The notes under the pieces were generated by a model. The model saw only the letters and a program-made list of their open reading frames with translations. It did not search any database and was not told the DNA's origin. The translations under genes were made by a program, and so were the position numbers. A stretch of DNA of 64,000 nt from Lacrimispora sphenoides (GTDB lineage: Bacteria; Bacillota; Clostridia; Lachnospirales; Lachnospiraceae): positions 248,001-312,000 of the forward strand of contig NZ_FOIP01000002.1 in the NCBI RefSeq assembly GCF_900105215.1. The letters run 5' to 3'. Below, in pieces: positions 8,796 to 17,224 of the stretch (within the stretch, counting starts at the first letter, position 1; each line of letters begins with the position of its first letter).

Positions 8796-9407
8796 TCAGC
8801 TGCTCTTTATCAAAAGAACTACCTTAATCATAAAAAACAGGAAAAGGAGAGAAGTTGCAGAAGGTTGACGAGTTGCAACATAAATAAGAATGCAAAAAGC
8901 CTGTAATAGAATAGAGCTGGTTCTGCTAATGCTATACCATCTTTCATTCAAAAAATGTTGAGCAATTATTTGTGCGATACCCATTATTGCCATTAGAATA
9001 GGCGAAACAAGATAAATTATCCATGTAATTGTGCTTACGTCTGGGTTTGAAAATAAACTCACTGCCCGAATCAGGTCACTATCCTGTCGAATATAAAGTG
9101 GAAGGAAATAAAAAGAGATTGTCATAACATCTAAAGTACCATAAACCAGACTGAAAATCTTATTTATATTAGTGCGGTTCTCATTTGCCGCAAGGGAAAT
9201 CAACTCCTCACCTGACAACAAATCATCAATAGATACCGAGAAAAGTTTTGATATATTTTTGAGCGAATCGATATTCGGGTATCCCTTTCCACTTTCCCAT
9301 TTTGATATAGCCGTTCTGGACACAAATAATTCTTCTGCGAGCTGTTCCTGCGTCCATTCTTTTCCTTTTCGTAATTGTTGTAATTTTTCACCGAATTCCA
9401 TATACAA
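8796..9407 (-). CDS. XRE-family regulator with C-terminal membrane domain
   Basis: 203 residues. The first 65 form a Cro/C1-type helix-turn-helix (LRKGKEWTQEQLAEELFVSRTAISKWESGKGYPNIDSL...LFSVSIDDLL). The rest holds about four hydrophobic segments (around residues 88-105, 124-150, 165-180, 185-200). This 'HTH plus membrane tail' arrangement is common in Firmicutes, where the tail may sense membrane stress; the ligand is unknown. The start could be codon 1 or codon 3 (MEFGEKL). No obvious partner gene; the terminator downstream makes it monocistronic. Confidence 0.82.
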   Translation of the reverse strand: MYMEFGEKLQQLRKGKEWTQEQLAEELFVSRTAISKWESGKGYPNIDSLKNISKLFSVSIDDLLSGEELISLAANENRTNINKIFSLVYGTLDVMTISFYFLPLYIRQDSDLIRAVSLFSNPDVSTITWIIYLVSPILMAIMGIAQIIAQHFLNERWYSISRTSSILLQAFCILIYVATRQPSATSLLFLFFMIKVVLLIKSS

Positions 9408-9616
9408 TACCCCTATTAGTCATCAATTTTTCTGCTGCCATCAATAGACACCCTATATGGGACAGCTGCAATACCCGCCTATCAGATATGCCCGGTATCA
9501 TGGCTGCTTCATTTGTTACGATCATAGCGACACTTCCATGATTATTATACTTTAACTTGTTATGGAAGAATTATACCACATAAAGAGATTCAATGAGAGC
9601 CCCAAGTGGGGATTTT

Positions 9617-9690
9617 GATTACATCAGAGGAAAGCTGATTACAAAATTTGCAGGTGATAACAAAATTGGAAAATAGGTTACAAATTTTAC
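9617..9690. promoter_or_regulatory. Four iterated GATTACA-type sites at about 20-bp spacing
   Basis: GATTACA at 9617, GATTACAAAATTTG at 9637, GATAACAAAATTGG at 9656 and GGTTACAAATTTTA at 9676 repeat every 19-20 bases, i.e. two helical turns. Such same-face tandem sites are typical of cooperative regulator binding or iterons. They lie about 210 bp upstream of the XRE gene (minus) and about 620 bp upstream of the thioesterase remnant (plus). The rest of 9408-9990 is AT-rich with no convincing gene; an AAGGAG at 9860-9865 is followed by no ATG/GTG/TTG start. Confidence 0.5.
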
Positions 9691-9990
9691 ATTTACCCAT
9701 TAATATAAAATAATTACCATAAATTTGTAGTTTAGAACAAAAATAAATCAATTGAGGATATAATTACTCCCACTATAGAAATAGACCTTTATAATAAACC
9801 GCCAAGTAGCAAATTTATGGACTTAAAAAAATAATTCTACAATCAAATGAAGAAATAGAAAGGAGATAAGAAAGACATTTCAATTTTACAGCAAAAACCA
9901 GCCGATTTTATATTAAATTTTTTTATATTATTAAGGGATATTAAATGCACCAAAGTATCACCCATATTTGCTGCTATTTCAAAAGATTAG

Positions 9991-10287
9991 AAAAAGGGAA
10001 TAAATACAAATGACGGAATTGAAAATGAATTTTTTTTTGGAAGTCTCGCATACACAGATATGTATGTAGCAACTGGTATTACTGCTTTGGGTTGTTTAAT
10101 ATATAAATATACAAATAGGCAAAAAATTTTATTGAAGTATTTTAACAACCTGGAAGAAAATGTGAACCTCAATATTGATAGCGATTTGTTTCTTGCAGAT
10201 ATTTTTTTAGAGGTTGATTATAAGATGAAGATTAAGGATGAAGCTGCATCTGATGCTGTAGCCGATATCTTATTGGATTTACAATAA
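9991..10287 (+). pseudogene. Relic open frame upstream of thioesterase remnant, unrecognised
   Basis: A single open frame from 9991 to the stop at 10287 encodes a peptide beginning KKGINTNDGIENEFFFG and containing FGSLAYTDMYVATGITALG. It has no good start codon with a ribosome binding site: the only ATG (10060) lacks one. The same frame continues upstream to about 9877 across one TAG at 9988, which is compatible with a decayed gene. No family was recognised. Its strand and position just before the decayed thioesterase suggest it belongs to the same former locus. Confidence 0.35.
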
Positions 10288-10292
10288 GGCAA

Positions 10293-11197
10293 ATGGCAAC
10301 TTTAATGAGTGGAAAATCGTTGGAGGAAACAATAGTAAAAGATAATAATCTAATTTTGCTAAAAAAGGGCAGCGATTCAACGAAAAATATATTATCATTC
10401 ATGCGGGAAATGGAGAAGCTGAAGTATTTATAGATTTGTGTGATAATTTATCAGTAGACTATAATATGTGGGGGATTAGAGCGGATAGATTTGATAAATA
10501 TTCTCCTAAAAACATAAAGTTGGAGGAGATTGCCCAGGAATACGCAAAAAAAATTGAATCGGTGCAAAAGGAAGGGAGTTATAACATAATTGGATGGTGT
10601 ATAGGAGGAAGTATAGCATTTGAAATAGCGTTGCAACTCGAAGAGAAAGGAAAAGAACTTAGCTTTTTCGGAATGATTAATAGCTTTGCACCGGATAGAG
10701 AATTTTGGGGTGAGGTTCCTGAATTCACCATTAGTACGGAAGAAGATGAGATTGGCAATCTGCCTGAATACTCAACTTTTAAAAAGAAATATAATAAGCT
10801 TGACAGCATTCAAGATATATGGACAAAACTATTAAAATTATATGAAGAGATAAAATTGCCTGTTGAGAAACTAAAGAAATATGTTTATGATGATATGGAT
10901 AGAGCGATTCCCAATTTTGATGCTGAAAACATAAAAGTCCAGGATATTGTATATTACATAAATGTTTTACGTACTTTTGATAATGTTAGGGCCTTATATA
11001 TACCCACAAGAAAGCTAAAAACACAATGCCATTTTTTTATGGCCACAGAAGAGGAAGCAGCAAATGCTCTATTATGGAATAAATATTGTGAAGGAAAAAT
11101 TAATTTGTATAATATAGAGGGAAATAACTTTTCCGTGTTACGTTATCCTAGAGTGCTGGACTTTTCAGTAATACTGAATGAAATCTTAGAATTTTAA
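10293..11197 (+). pseudogene. Frameshifted NRPS/PKS-type thioesterase (alpha/beta hydrolase) remnant
   Basis: The main frame (open from 10349, TTG 10436) encodes an alpha/beta-hydrolase thioesterase of the NRPS type: IIIHAGNGEAEVFIDLC, then SYNIIGWCIGGSIAFEIALQLEEKG, the nucleophile-elbow region. The expected N-terminal strand (NNLILLKKGSDSTKN) is in another frame, open from ATG 10293 to a stop at 10433, so a frameshift lies near the A-run at 10383-10390. The nucleophile position is Cys (GWCIGG) rather than Ser. At the C-terminus, where the family has the catalytic His in a 'GdHFs' motif, this protein reads GNNFSVLRYP, so the His appears to be Asn. Together these argue for a decayed or inactive thioesterase, probably the tail of a lost nonribosomal peptide cluster. 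Confidence 0.7.
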
Positions 11198-11213
11198 GGA
11201 GAATATAAATAAA

Positions 11214-12095
11214 GTGAAAAGTAAGAATGCAGATTTGTTATTGATATTAATTACTGCTATATGGGGATTGTCCTTTCCAATTATGAGAAATTCTCTGGCT
11301 TTTATCTCTGAAATTACATATTTGTTTTATAGATTTACACTGGCGAGTTTGGTTTTGTTAGTTATATTTCGTAGAAAATATAAGAAAATCAATAGGACAG
11401 TTCTATTTAAAGGTGTGTTGTTAGGTATTTCATTATCTGGTGCTTTAGGTTTTACTGTTGTTGCATTACAATTTACAACCGCCTCAAATGTCGCTTTTAT
11501 TACAGGATTGAATATTGTTATTGTACCATTTGCTTCAAATATTATTTTGAGGAAAAAGATTGATCTAATTAAAAAAATAAGTATTATATTGGCATTATTC
11601 GGCTTGTTCTTTATCTCAGGCGGTGTGGAGTTAAGATTTAATCGTGGGGATTTTTTTGCGCTTTTATGTGCATTGTGTATCTCGGCTCAAATTATTTTAA
11701 CAGATATTTTTGCTAGAGATGAAGAACCGATTACCTTAGGTTGTTTGCAGGTTAATATTGCTGCAATAATTTATTTTATAATGTGTTTCATTGGAGGCGG
11801 AAATTTTTCCTTTAAAATAAATACTATTGTAGTTATAACTATTCTCATCACTGGCATTGCGGGCACAGCGTTAGCATTTGTAGGACAAACGTACATACAA
11901 AAATATACTACACCCTCTCATGTGGCAATTATTTTTATCCTGGAGCCTGTGTTTGGTGCGGTTTTTGCTTTATTAATACCAAAATTAGACGGTACAATAG
12001 AAATGATTTCGTCGATGAAGGCAATAGGATGTATCCTACTCATTGCTTCAATGTTGCTTACAGAAATTTGCAGTAGAAGAAATACTGCTACATGA
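11214..12095 (+). CDS. EamA/DMT-family transporter
   Basis: A 293-residue inner-membrane protein with ten predicted hydrophobic segments and the EamA duplication: an N-terminal AIWGLSFPIMRNSL motif and a second-half ILEPVFGAVFALLIPK motif typical of drug/metabolite exporters. GTG 11214 is preceded by AAGGAG about 12 bases away. It starts 16 bases after the thioesterase remnant and could have exported the lost cluster's product; that is inference. AT-rich codon use matches the neighbours in this stretch and differs from the pxp operon. Confidence 0.85.
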   Translation: MKSKNADLLLILITAIWGLSFPIMRNSLAFISEITYLFYRFTLASLVLLVIFRRKYKKINRTVLFKGVLLGISLSGALGFTVVALQFTTASNVAFITGLNIVIVPFASNIILRKKIDLIKKISIILALFGLFFISGGVELRFNRGDFFALLCALCISAQIILTDIFARDEEPITLGCLQVNIAAIIYFIMCFIGGGNFSFKINTIVVITILITGIAGTALAFVGQTYIQKYTTPSHVAIIFILEPVFGAVFALLIPKLDGTIEMISSMKAIGCILLIASMLLTEICSRRNTAT

Positions 12096-12305
12096 AGAGA
12101 AAATTGACCGATTTAGTGGTTGTGTTAAGCTTTTTGATGTTGTGCTTGAAATGCCTAGGGTCGACACTACGCTGACTTTTTATAGAAAGTTTTTTGTCAT
12201 TTAAGGAATATTAATTATCCGGGCTGAAATGGTACTTACAATTCACAAAATAAAGGGACTTAACGCATACTAAAGACTTATGAATATTAATGACTATTAA
12301 TAAAA

Positions 12306-12341
12306 AACAAAAAAGCAAGGCGTATGTCTTGCTTCTTTGTT
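12306..12341 (+). terminator. Probable terminator between EamA gene and PNPOx-like gene
   Basis: Arms AACAAA-AA-AGCAAG and CTTGCTT-C-TTTGTT form a stem of about 13 bp with an 8-base loop; it may serve both converging genes. The T content after the stem is modest. Nothing else is recognised in 12096-12537. Confidence 0.5.
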
Positions 12342-12537
12342 AGTATTTATATTATATGGACAATGCGTTACATAGATGAAATCTCATAGTACCGCAATAA
12401 ATAAGTACTGGAAACATGGGAAAACAACACGATCAGCAGTTGACCTTATTACTGTTAATATCAAATGTTTTAGGTATGATGCATTGTCTGTCATAAATGT
12501 AAAGCTGCCGTGCGGATCGTTTGAAATGTTATATTGA

Positions 12538-13029
12538 TTAAAAAATGCCTCCATTTTCCATATCAGTTTTATTCACAAAATCCATATGGTATAATTTTTC
12601 CCAATGATTAATATTTAATGTTCCCTTAGTGAGACGGATTGCTAAAAAGCAACAGTTTTCATCCTTTTCATTATTTGCCATATCGTACCATTCGGAAAAA
12701 GCTGTACGGAGTTTGGTTCTTATTTCGGCATTATTTGGATCAAGCACCCAACCGAGGTTTTCACCTACTCCATTAGCGGTGAACATCTCTAAACAACCCG
12801 CAACCGAAACCTCCGAATTTTGCGAGATTTGCTGCATTTTGTTTGATTTTCCATGTGTTACAACATAAAATGTGCCGTCTTCATAATAGGCGTCCACACT
12901 ACGGACAACTGGGCGGGGCATTCCGTTAGCGCCCGGCTCCCGCGCAATCGTCGCGAGGGAAATAACATTGTCTTTGCCGTTTCCGAACTTTTCTTCGATT
13001 AATTTTAATCCTTCATCGTAATTGCTCAT
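12538..13029 (-). CDS. Pyridoxamine 5'-phosphate oxidase-like (split-barrel flavin) protein
   Basis: About 163 residues of the FMN-binding split-barrel superfamily. It has the N-terminal strand pattern VISLATIAREPGANGMPRPVVRSVDAYYEDGTFYVVTHGKSNKMQQISQNSEVSVAG, which resembles PNPOx-like/general stress FMN proteins. Start placed at ATG 13029 because GGAGG lies 8 bases before it; the frame extends six codons further upstream through that site. It lies 25 bases downstream of the AraC-type gene, on the same strand, so the two are probably co-transcribed. Substrate unknown; members reduce or bind flavin, F420 or haem. Confidence 0.75.
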   Translation of the reverse strand: MSNYDEGLKLIEEKFGNGKDNVISLATIAREPGANGMPRPVVRSVDAYYEDGTFYVVTHGKSNKMQQISQNSEVSVAGCLEMFTANGVGENLGWVLDPNNAEIRTKLRTAFSEWYDMANNEKDENCCFLAIRLTKGTLNINHWEKLYHMDFVNKTDMENGGIF

Positions 13030-13054
13030 TTGCTTTTCCTCCAACATTCATTAT

Positions 13055-13963
13055 TTATTTTTCTCGTATCTTAAAAGGAATCCACAATTCTACATAAGAG
13101 ATGTCGGACGCACTTTTATAGTACATCTCAGGGAAAAATCCATCGGCAATCAGATTGTGCTTTTTAAGCCAAAACCGAGTGTATTTCATTGCCTTACCCA
13201 GACCAATTATCATCTGTTCATGATTTTCTGATTCAAAGCCACAGACGACATACTCTCGTATGGGGAGTTGCCAATTTGTAAATTCAGGGTTTTTCTCGTC
13301 TTTTTTTACTTCTGCACCAACAAAATAACTCGAATAACCGTCTGGTGCATCGCCGTGATAAGAAACACCAACCCTGCGCCCCTCTGAGATATGTGAGATA
13401 TTCGGAAGAACCCTAAAAAACCTGTCCCATATCTCGCCAACCGTGTCAACGCCGGTTCTTTCGCCGAACATTTTACCATATTTGAATGGATAATATCCTG
13501 TAACACCAAGAAAGTTAATTGGTTCTTCAAGAAATTTACGGTTCATTTCCAAAACCAATCCATCACTGATCAGTGGTACACCCTCATCAACCACAATATA
13601 ACCAAGTGATAAATCGGGTTTGTCAAAATTCTGTAAGCCAATCGGTTTATCTCGGTACTGTGAAGGGGTAATCCCATAGGTTTCTTTAAATGCTCGCGTA
13701 AAAGTTATGTGACTGCCAAAACCGAATTCCATTGAAATGTCGATAATGCGGTTTTCTTTATCTCGCAGCATCGGGAGAGATTTTGCCAACCGGCGCAATT
13801 TAATATAATCCCGAACCGATGTTTTTACCAAACGTGTGAATAGTCTCTGATAATAAAACAGTGATAATACGGCAGTTTCAGCCAGTTCTTCGATGTGGAT
13901 TTCTTCACCGAGATGTTCTTCGATGTGGTTCAGAGTTTTTTGTATGGCTTCCCATGCATGCAT
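13055..13963 (-). CDS. AraC-family regulator with GyrI-like effector domain
   Basis: 302 residues. The N-terminal 105 hold two AraC helix-turn-helices (IHIEELAETAVLSLFYYQRLFTRLV and IIDISMEFGFGSHITFTRAFKETYGITPSQYR). Residues about 140-300 form a GyrI-like/SOUL small-molecule domain, as in Rob, SoxS-linked BmrR-type and YtdP-like regulators that bind lipophilic ligands. DNA-binding domain at the N-terminus (Rob order) supports this. Translated towards the PNPOx-like gene. Ligand not predictable from sequence. Confidence 0.85.
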   Translation of the reverse strand: MHAWEAIQKTLNHIEEHLGEEIHIEELAETAVLSLFYYQRLFTRLVKTSVRDYIKLRRLAKSLPMLRDKENRIIDISMEFGFGSHITFTRAFKETYGITPSQYRDKPIGLQNFDKPDLSLGYIVVDEGVPLISDGLVLEMNRKFLEEPINFLGVTGYYPFKYGKMFGERTGVDTVGEIWDRFFRVLPNISHISEGRRVGVSYHGDAPDGYSSYFVGAEVKKDEKNPEFTNWQLPIREYVVCGFESENHEQMIIGLGKAMKYTRFWLKKHNLIADGFFPEMYYKSASDISYVELWIPFKIREK

Positions 13964-14087
13964 ATAGATTCCTCTCTTTAAGACAATATACCACAGACGA
14001 AAAACGAATGCTTAACTGTGTCTGCTCTTTTTTATCTGAACAACAGCTCGAATAAATTACACCTTAAAAATTACCAAGTAAGGTGTA

Positions 14088-14651
14088 TTATTTTAAATTA
14101 TAATAATCTTCTTTTAAAAGTGCATACATAGAAGCGTCACAAATTCCTTGATTATTAATGTCAGCATTACGCAATGTTCCCTCAAACGTTAATCCACATT
14201 TTAACATCACCTTACCTGAATTTGGATTTCTTGGATCATGTCGAGATTCAATACGTTTAACATCGACTTTTTCAATCAAAAATGGAATAATCCCCTTAAA
14301 CGCCTCAGTGGTTATCCCTTTATGCCACCATTTTCTCCCGATACAGTAACCAATATGTACCATATCAATTTTTTCGTTCATATGTACAACACTAATTGTA
14401 CCAATAGGTTCATCGCTATTTTCTTTTAATACGATTGCCCATTGATAAAATTTATTGTCAGAATAACGATTAATCCAATCTGATACTATACGTTCAGCTG
14501 CTTCGACAGACATAATAGGTGACCATGTTAAAAATTTTGTTACTTCTACATCGTTTGCCCAATTATTAAACAGTGCTCGTGAGTCGGATATAATAAAATT
14601 GCGTAATTGCAATCGATCTGTTTCTATCTGTTCCGTTCCTAAATGATTCAT
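14088..14651 (-). CDS. GNAT-family N-acetyltransferase (RimJ/RimL type)
   Basis: 187 residues with the RimJ/RimL-like pattern: IETDRLQLRNFIISDSRALFNNWANDVEVTKFLTW at the start, then PIGTISVVHMNEKIDMVHIGYCIGRKWWHKGITTEAFKGII, the acetyl-CoA binding motif (Q/RxxGxG/A relaxed to RKWWHKGIT), and MLKCGLTFEGTLRNADINNQG at the end. Likely acetylates a peptide N-terminus or an aminoglycoside-like amine; the substrate is unknown. GGGGG is present upstream of ATG 14651. Confidence 0.82.
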   Translation of the reverse strand: MNHLGTEQIETDRLQLRNFIISDSRALFNNWANDVEVTKFLTWSPIMSVEAAERIVSDWINRYSDNKFYQWAIVLKENSDEPIGTISVVHMNEKIDMVHIGYCIGRKWWHKGITTEAFKGIIPFLIEKVDVKRIESRHDPRNPNSGKVMLKCGLTFEGTLRNADINNQGICDASMYALLKEDYYNLK

Positions 14652-14880
14652 AGTTCCCCCTTATCATATGAATACTAACTATTTTGCTTTTAATAATTAT
14701 CAATTTATCTGAGTATATACCATAAAATACAAAATTACAAATATTAAAAAGCACTATATATAAATTGCTTTTCTTGCTTTAAAATTCATTATTTTTGTAT
14801 CAGAATGGTACGTATTAGATTAAGTATGATCGTAAATATATGGAGAAAAGATCGATAATATATGATTGATAAATAAAATC

Positions 14881-14919
14881 GCGTAGAGGGTACGCTGAGT
14901 GGGCCGGGCGTCTTTTTTT
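14881..14919 (+). terminator. Possible terminator or competing hairpins before the GntR region
   Basis: GCGTA/TACGC (5 bp, loop GAGGG) is followed by ACGCT...GGGCGT pairing and then a seven-T run. The two helices share the ACGC arm, so only one can form at a time. No gene reads into it from the left on this strand. The rest of 14652-14994 shows nothing else I recognise. Confidence 0.35.
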
Positions 14920-14994
14920 ATTGAAGCATGTAAAGGGTATTGATTCATTTTCAAATGTATCTGCATAATAATTCAAAGAAAGAATGAAATGGCA

Positions 14995-15023
14995 TTGACA
15001 CAAAATACAGCCAAGACTATAAT
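14995..15023 (+). promoter_or_regulatory. Perfect consensus sigma-A promoter directly upstream of repeat copy B
   Basis: TTGACA (14995-15000), a 17-bp spacer and TATAAT (15018-15023) match the consensus exactly. Transcription would start at about 15030, inside repeat copy B, and meet its hairpin and T8 run within about 40 bases. Confidence 0.75.
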
Positions 15024-15025
15024 GT

Positions 15026-15072
15026 GGCCAATACAAAGGTGTGGCACAGAACTGTCATGCTTTTTTTTGTAT
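15026..15072 (+). repeat. Copy B of the 46/47-bp terminator-like repeat
   Basis: Near-identical to 7644-7689. The hairpin is weaker because the 5' arm reads GGCACAG instead of GGCATGG, while the 3' arm CTGTCATGC is kept and the T-run is longer (eight). Placed immediately after a perfect promoter, it may act as an attenuator for the GntR gene 170 bases downstream, or may just be the right edge of the accessory stretch. Confidence 0.7.
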
Positions 15073-15144
15073 CTGTCAAGAAGAGCAGGAAGTCATCATG
15101 CTTTAAACTAATATTCGTGTTTGTAATTGTACAATTTGCACATA

Positions 15145-15208
15145 TTTTTAGGGGAAAGAAAATAAGATATAATAAATTATTGACATACAAACTCACGTAT
15201 GGTAAGTT
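15145..15208 (+). promoter_or_regulatory. Candidate promoter region of the gntR gene
   Basis: Two overlapping possibilities: a TATAAT at 15168-15173 with a poor -35 (TTTTTA), and a good -35 TTGACA at 15180-15185 with a weak -10 (TAAGTT, 17-bp spacing). The stretch ACTCACGTATGGTAAGT at about 15191-15207 is an imperfect dyad that could be the regulator's own operator. Confidence 0.35.
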
Positions 15209-15240
15209 AAAAGTAAATAAAGATATGTGAGAGATAACAG

Positions 15241-15924
15241 ATGGCTAATAAGATACAACGGACATCGCTTCAGTTAGAGATCATTCGTTATATACAGAAT
15301 TATATTGAAGAAAATGATCTAAAAGCAGGGGACAGGCTTCCTTCCCAGGAACAGCTACTGGAAATGATGGGGGTAAGCAGAACTTCACTCAGAGAAGCTA
15401 TGAAAACCCTGGAAGCACGCAATGTACTGGAAGTACGGAACGGAAAGGGCGTTTACGTAGGCAGTCAGAAGGAAAGTGCATTTTTATCACTGATGGATTT
15501 TACCAGGGAAAAAGGTAAGCTTTTAGATGCTTTGGAGGTACGTAAGATTCTGGAACGGGAAATCCTCCGAATGGTGATTCATACGGTTAACGAAGAAGAA
15601 CTGAAAGAACTGGGCGATATAACTAAGGTTTTAATGGAAAAATTTCATCAGGGAGTAAGACAGACAGAAGAGGACAAACAGTTCCATTATACCATATACC
15701 GTTTGTCCCATAATGATATTATGTATCAATTGATTTTATCCATCAGTCATGTAATGGATCAATTCTGGGAGTTTCCGCTCAATATGGAAGATCCTTTTTT
15801 AGAAAGTCTGCCATTGCATGAAAAATTGTATGAAGCGATTTGCGAAAAAAATGTAAAGAAAGCACAGCTAATCAATGAACAATTGTTAGATGCAGTATAC
15901 CGGGATATTAAAAAACAAATATAA
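15241..15924 (+). CDS. GntR-family regulator, FadR/FCD type
   Basis: 227 residues. The N-terminal winged helix reads LPSQEQLLEMMGVSRTSLREAMKTLEARNVLEVRNGKGVYV (about residues 33-75), and the C-terminal two-thirds is the helical FCD ligand domain (EVRKILEREILRM...). FCD regulators bind small organic acids or amino acids and usually repress neighbouring catabolic or uptake genes. It precedes the PLP enzyme and ABC transporter genes on the same strand, so it probably controls them. Confidence 0.88.
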   Translation: MANKIQRTSLQLEIIRYIQNYIEENDLKAGDRLPSQEQLLEMMGVSRTSLREAMKTLEARNVLEVRNGKGVYVGSQKESAFLSLMDFTREKGKLLDALEVRKILEREILRMVIHTVNEEELKELGDITKVLMEKFHQGVRQTEEDKQFHYTIYRLSHNDIMYQLILSISHVMDQFWEFPLNMEDPFLESLPLHEKLYEAICEKNVKKAQLINEQLLDAVYRDIKKQI

Positions 15925-15956
15925 TGTTCTATAACAAATATGTATCATAATAATCA

Positions 15957-15987
15957 AACCTATATTATAGCATATAGCATATAGGTT
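15957..15987 (+). promoter_or_regulatory. 31-bp inverted repeat before the PLP-enzyme gene
   Basis: AACCTATAT (15957-15965) and ATATAGGTT (15979-15987) are perfect inverted arms 13 bases apart; the spacer itself repeats TATAGCA twice. It ends 30 bases before the ATG at 16018 and lies downstream of gntR, so it is a candidate operator for the GntR protein or a transcript hairpin. Confidence 0.5.
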
Positions 15988-16017
15988 GAGAAATCAAAGG
16001 AGAAAAGAGGTAACATT

Positions 16018-17202
16018 ATGTCAGATCAGAGCCAGTATTTAAAGAGTGATAAATTAATTACCGCACATTACGGTGAGGAATATGAGCATTATTATAATGC
16101 TGTAGTTCCGCCGGTTTTCATGAATTCACTGAATGTATTTGAAACCATAGACGAATATTACGATTTTGACCGTACTGATAAGCATAAATATTGCTACGGC
16201 AGAGTACAGAACCCTACCGTCAGGATTCTGGAAGATAAAATTGCGGCTTTGGAGCACGGAGCCGGAGCCCTAGCATTTGCATCGGGTATGGCAGCTGCCA
16301 CAACAGCAGTATTGACCGCATGCAGGACAGGCAGCCATGTAATATGCATCCATAATTCCTATGGACCGTTAAAAGATTTTCTGACCGGATACTGCAAAGA
16401 ACACTTGGATATTTCCACCACGTTTGTAAAAGGTGACTGTGTAGAGGAATTTGAAGGAAGCATAACGGATAAAACGGATCTGATTGTTCTGGAAAGCCCT
16501 TCTTCTCTTGTATTTTCCCTGCAGGACATTGAAGCGATTTCAAAGATTGCAAAAGAACATCAGGCACTTGTTTATATTGATAACACATTTTGCACTCCCA
16601 TTTACCAGCAGCCCCTTACCCTTGGTGCAGATATTGTGATGCATACCACATCAAAATATATTGGCGGCCATAGTGACATAATAGGCGGCATGCTGGCAGT
16701 AAAAGATCCTGCACTGATGAAAAAACTAACAGCAAACAGGGAGCTGTTTGGCGGCATTGCAGGACCAATGGAAGCATGGCTGATGATCCGCGGCCTTCGT
16801 ACATTGTCAGTCCGCATTGCGCAGCATCAGGAAACGGCTATGGAGGTTGCGAAGTTCCTTGAAAAGCATCCCAAAGTAAAGAATGTGTATTATCCTGGTC
16901 TGGAATCCCATCCCCAATATGGGCTGATGAAGAAACAACAATCAGGAAATACCGGATTGCTGAGCTTTGAGATCAATGGAACATTAAAGGACGCTGTAAA
17001 AGCAGCGGAAAGTCTTAGGATATTTAAGATCGGCGTATCATGGGGAGGTTTTGAGAGTCTGGCATTTTTACCCCATGCAAGGCTGGAAGAGAATGCATGC
17101 AAAGTTTTAGGAGGATCTCAGAATATTATCCGTATTCATTGCGGATTAGAAGGTACAGATGCCTTGATTTCAGATTTGGAATCGGCTCTTGCTCAAATAT
17201 AA
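16018..17202 (+). CDS. Cys/Met metabolism PLP enzyme (cystathionine gamma-synthase/lyase family)
   Basis: 394 residues of the trans-sulfuration fold-type I PLP family. YGRVQNPTVRILEDKIAALEHG, FASGMAAATTAV, VYIDNTFCTPIYQQPLTLGADIVMHTTSKYIGGHSD (PLP lysine Lys213) and the C-terminal SWGGFESLAFLP are all present. At the site where methionine gamma-lyase has LYGCT and gamma-synthase has CYGGT, this protein has NSYGPLK, so the usual Gly-Gly/Cys is missing and substrate choice (gamma-synthase, gamma-lyase, O-acetyl-homoserine type) cannot be assigned. Start at ATG 16018 after AAGAGG. Next to a sugar-type ABC importer, an unusual pairing. Confidence 0.85.
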   Translation: MSDQSQYLKSDKLITAHYGEEYEHYYNAVVPPVFMNSLNVFETIDEYYDFDRTDKHKYCYGRVQNPTVRILEDKIAALEHGAGALAFASGMAAATTAVLTACRTGSHVICIHNSYGPLKDFLTGYCKEHLDISTTFVKGDCVEEFEGSITDKTDLIVLESPSSLVFSLQDIEAISKIAKEHQALVYIDNTFCTPIYQQPLTLGADIVMHTTSKYIGGHSDIIGGMLAVKDPALMKKLTANRELFGGIAGPMEAWLMIRGLRTLSVRIAQHQETAMEVAKFLEKHPKVKNVYYPGLESHPQYGLMKKQQSGNTGLLSFEINGTLKDAVKAAESLRIFKIGVSWGGFESLAFLPHARLEENACKVLGGSQNIIRIHCGLEGTDALISDLESALAQI

Positions 17203-17224
17203 ACAAATCAAAGGAGGAGAACAG

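Noticed and set aside
9877..9990. Short frame beginning ATT after AAGGAG
   Set aside because: Needs a non-standard start and ends at an in-frame TAG; treated as part of the relic described at 9991-10287 rather than a separate gene.
14815..15036. 73-codon minus-strand frame near the right end of the accessory stretch
   Set aside because: Runs through the promoter and repeat copy B without a good start site; no homology recognised.
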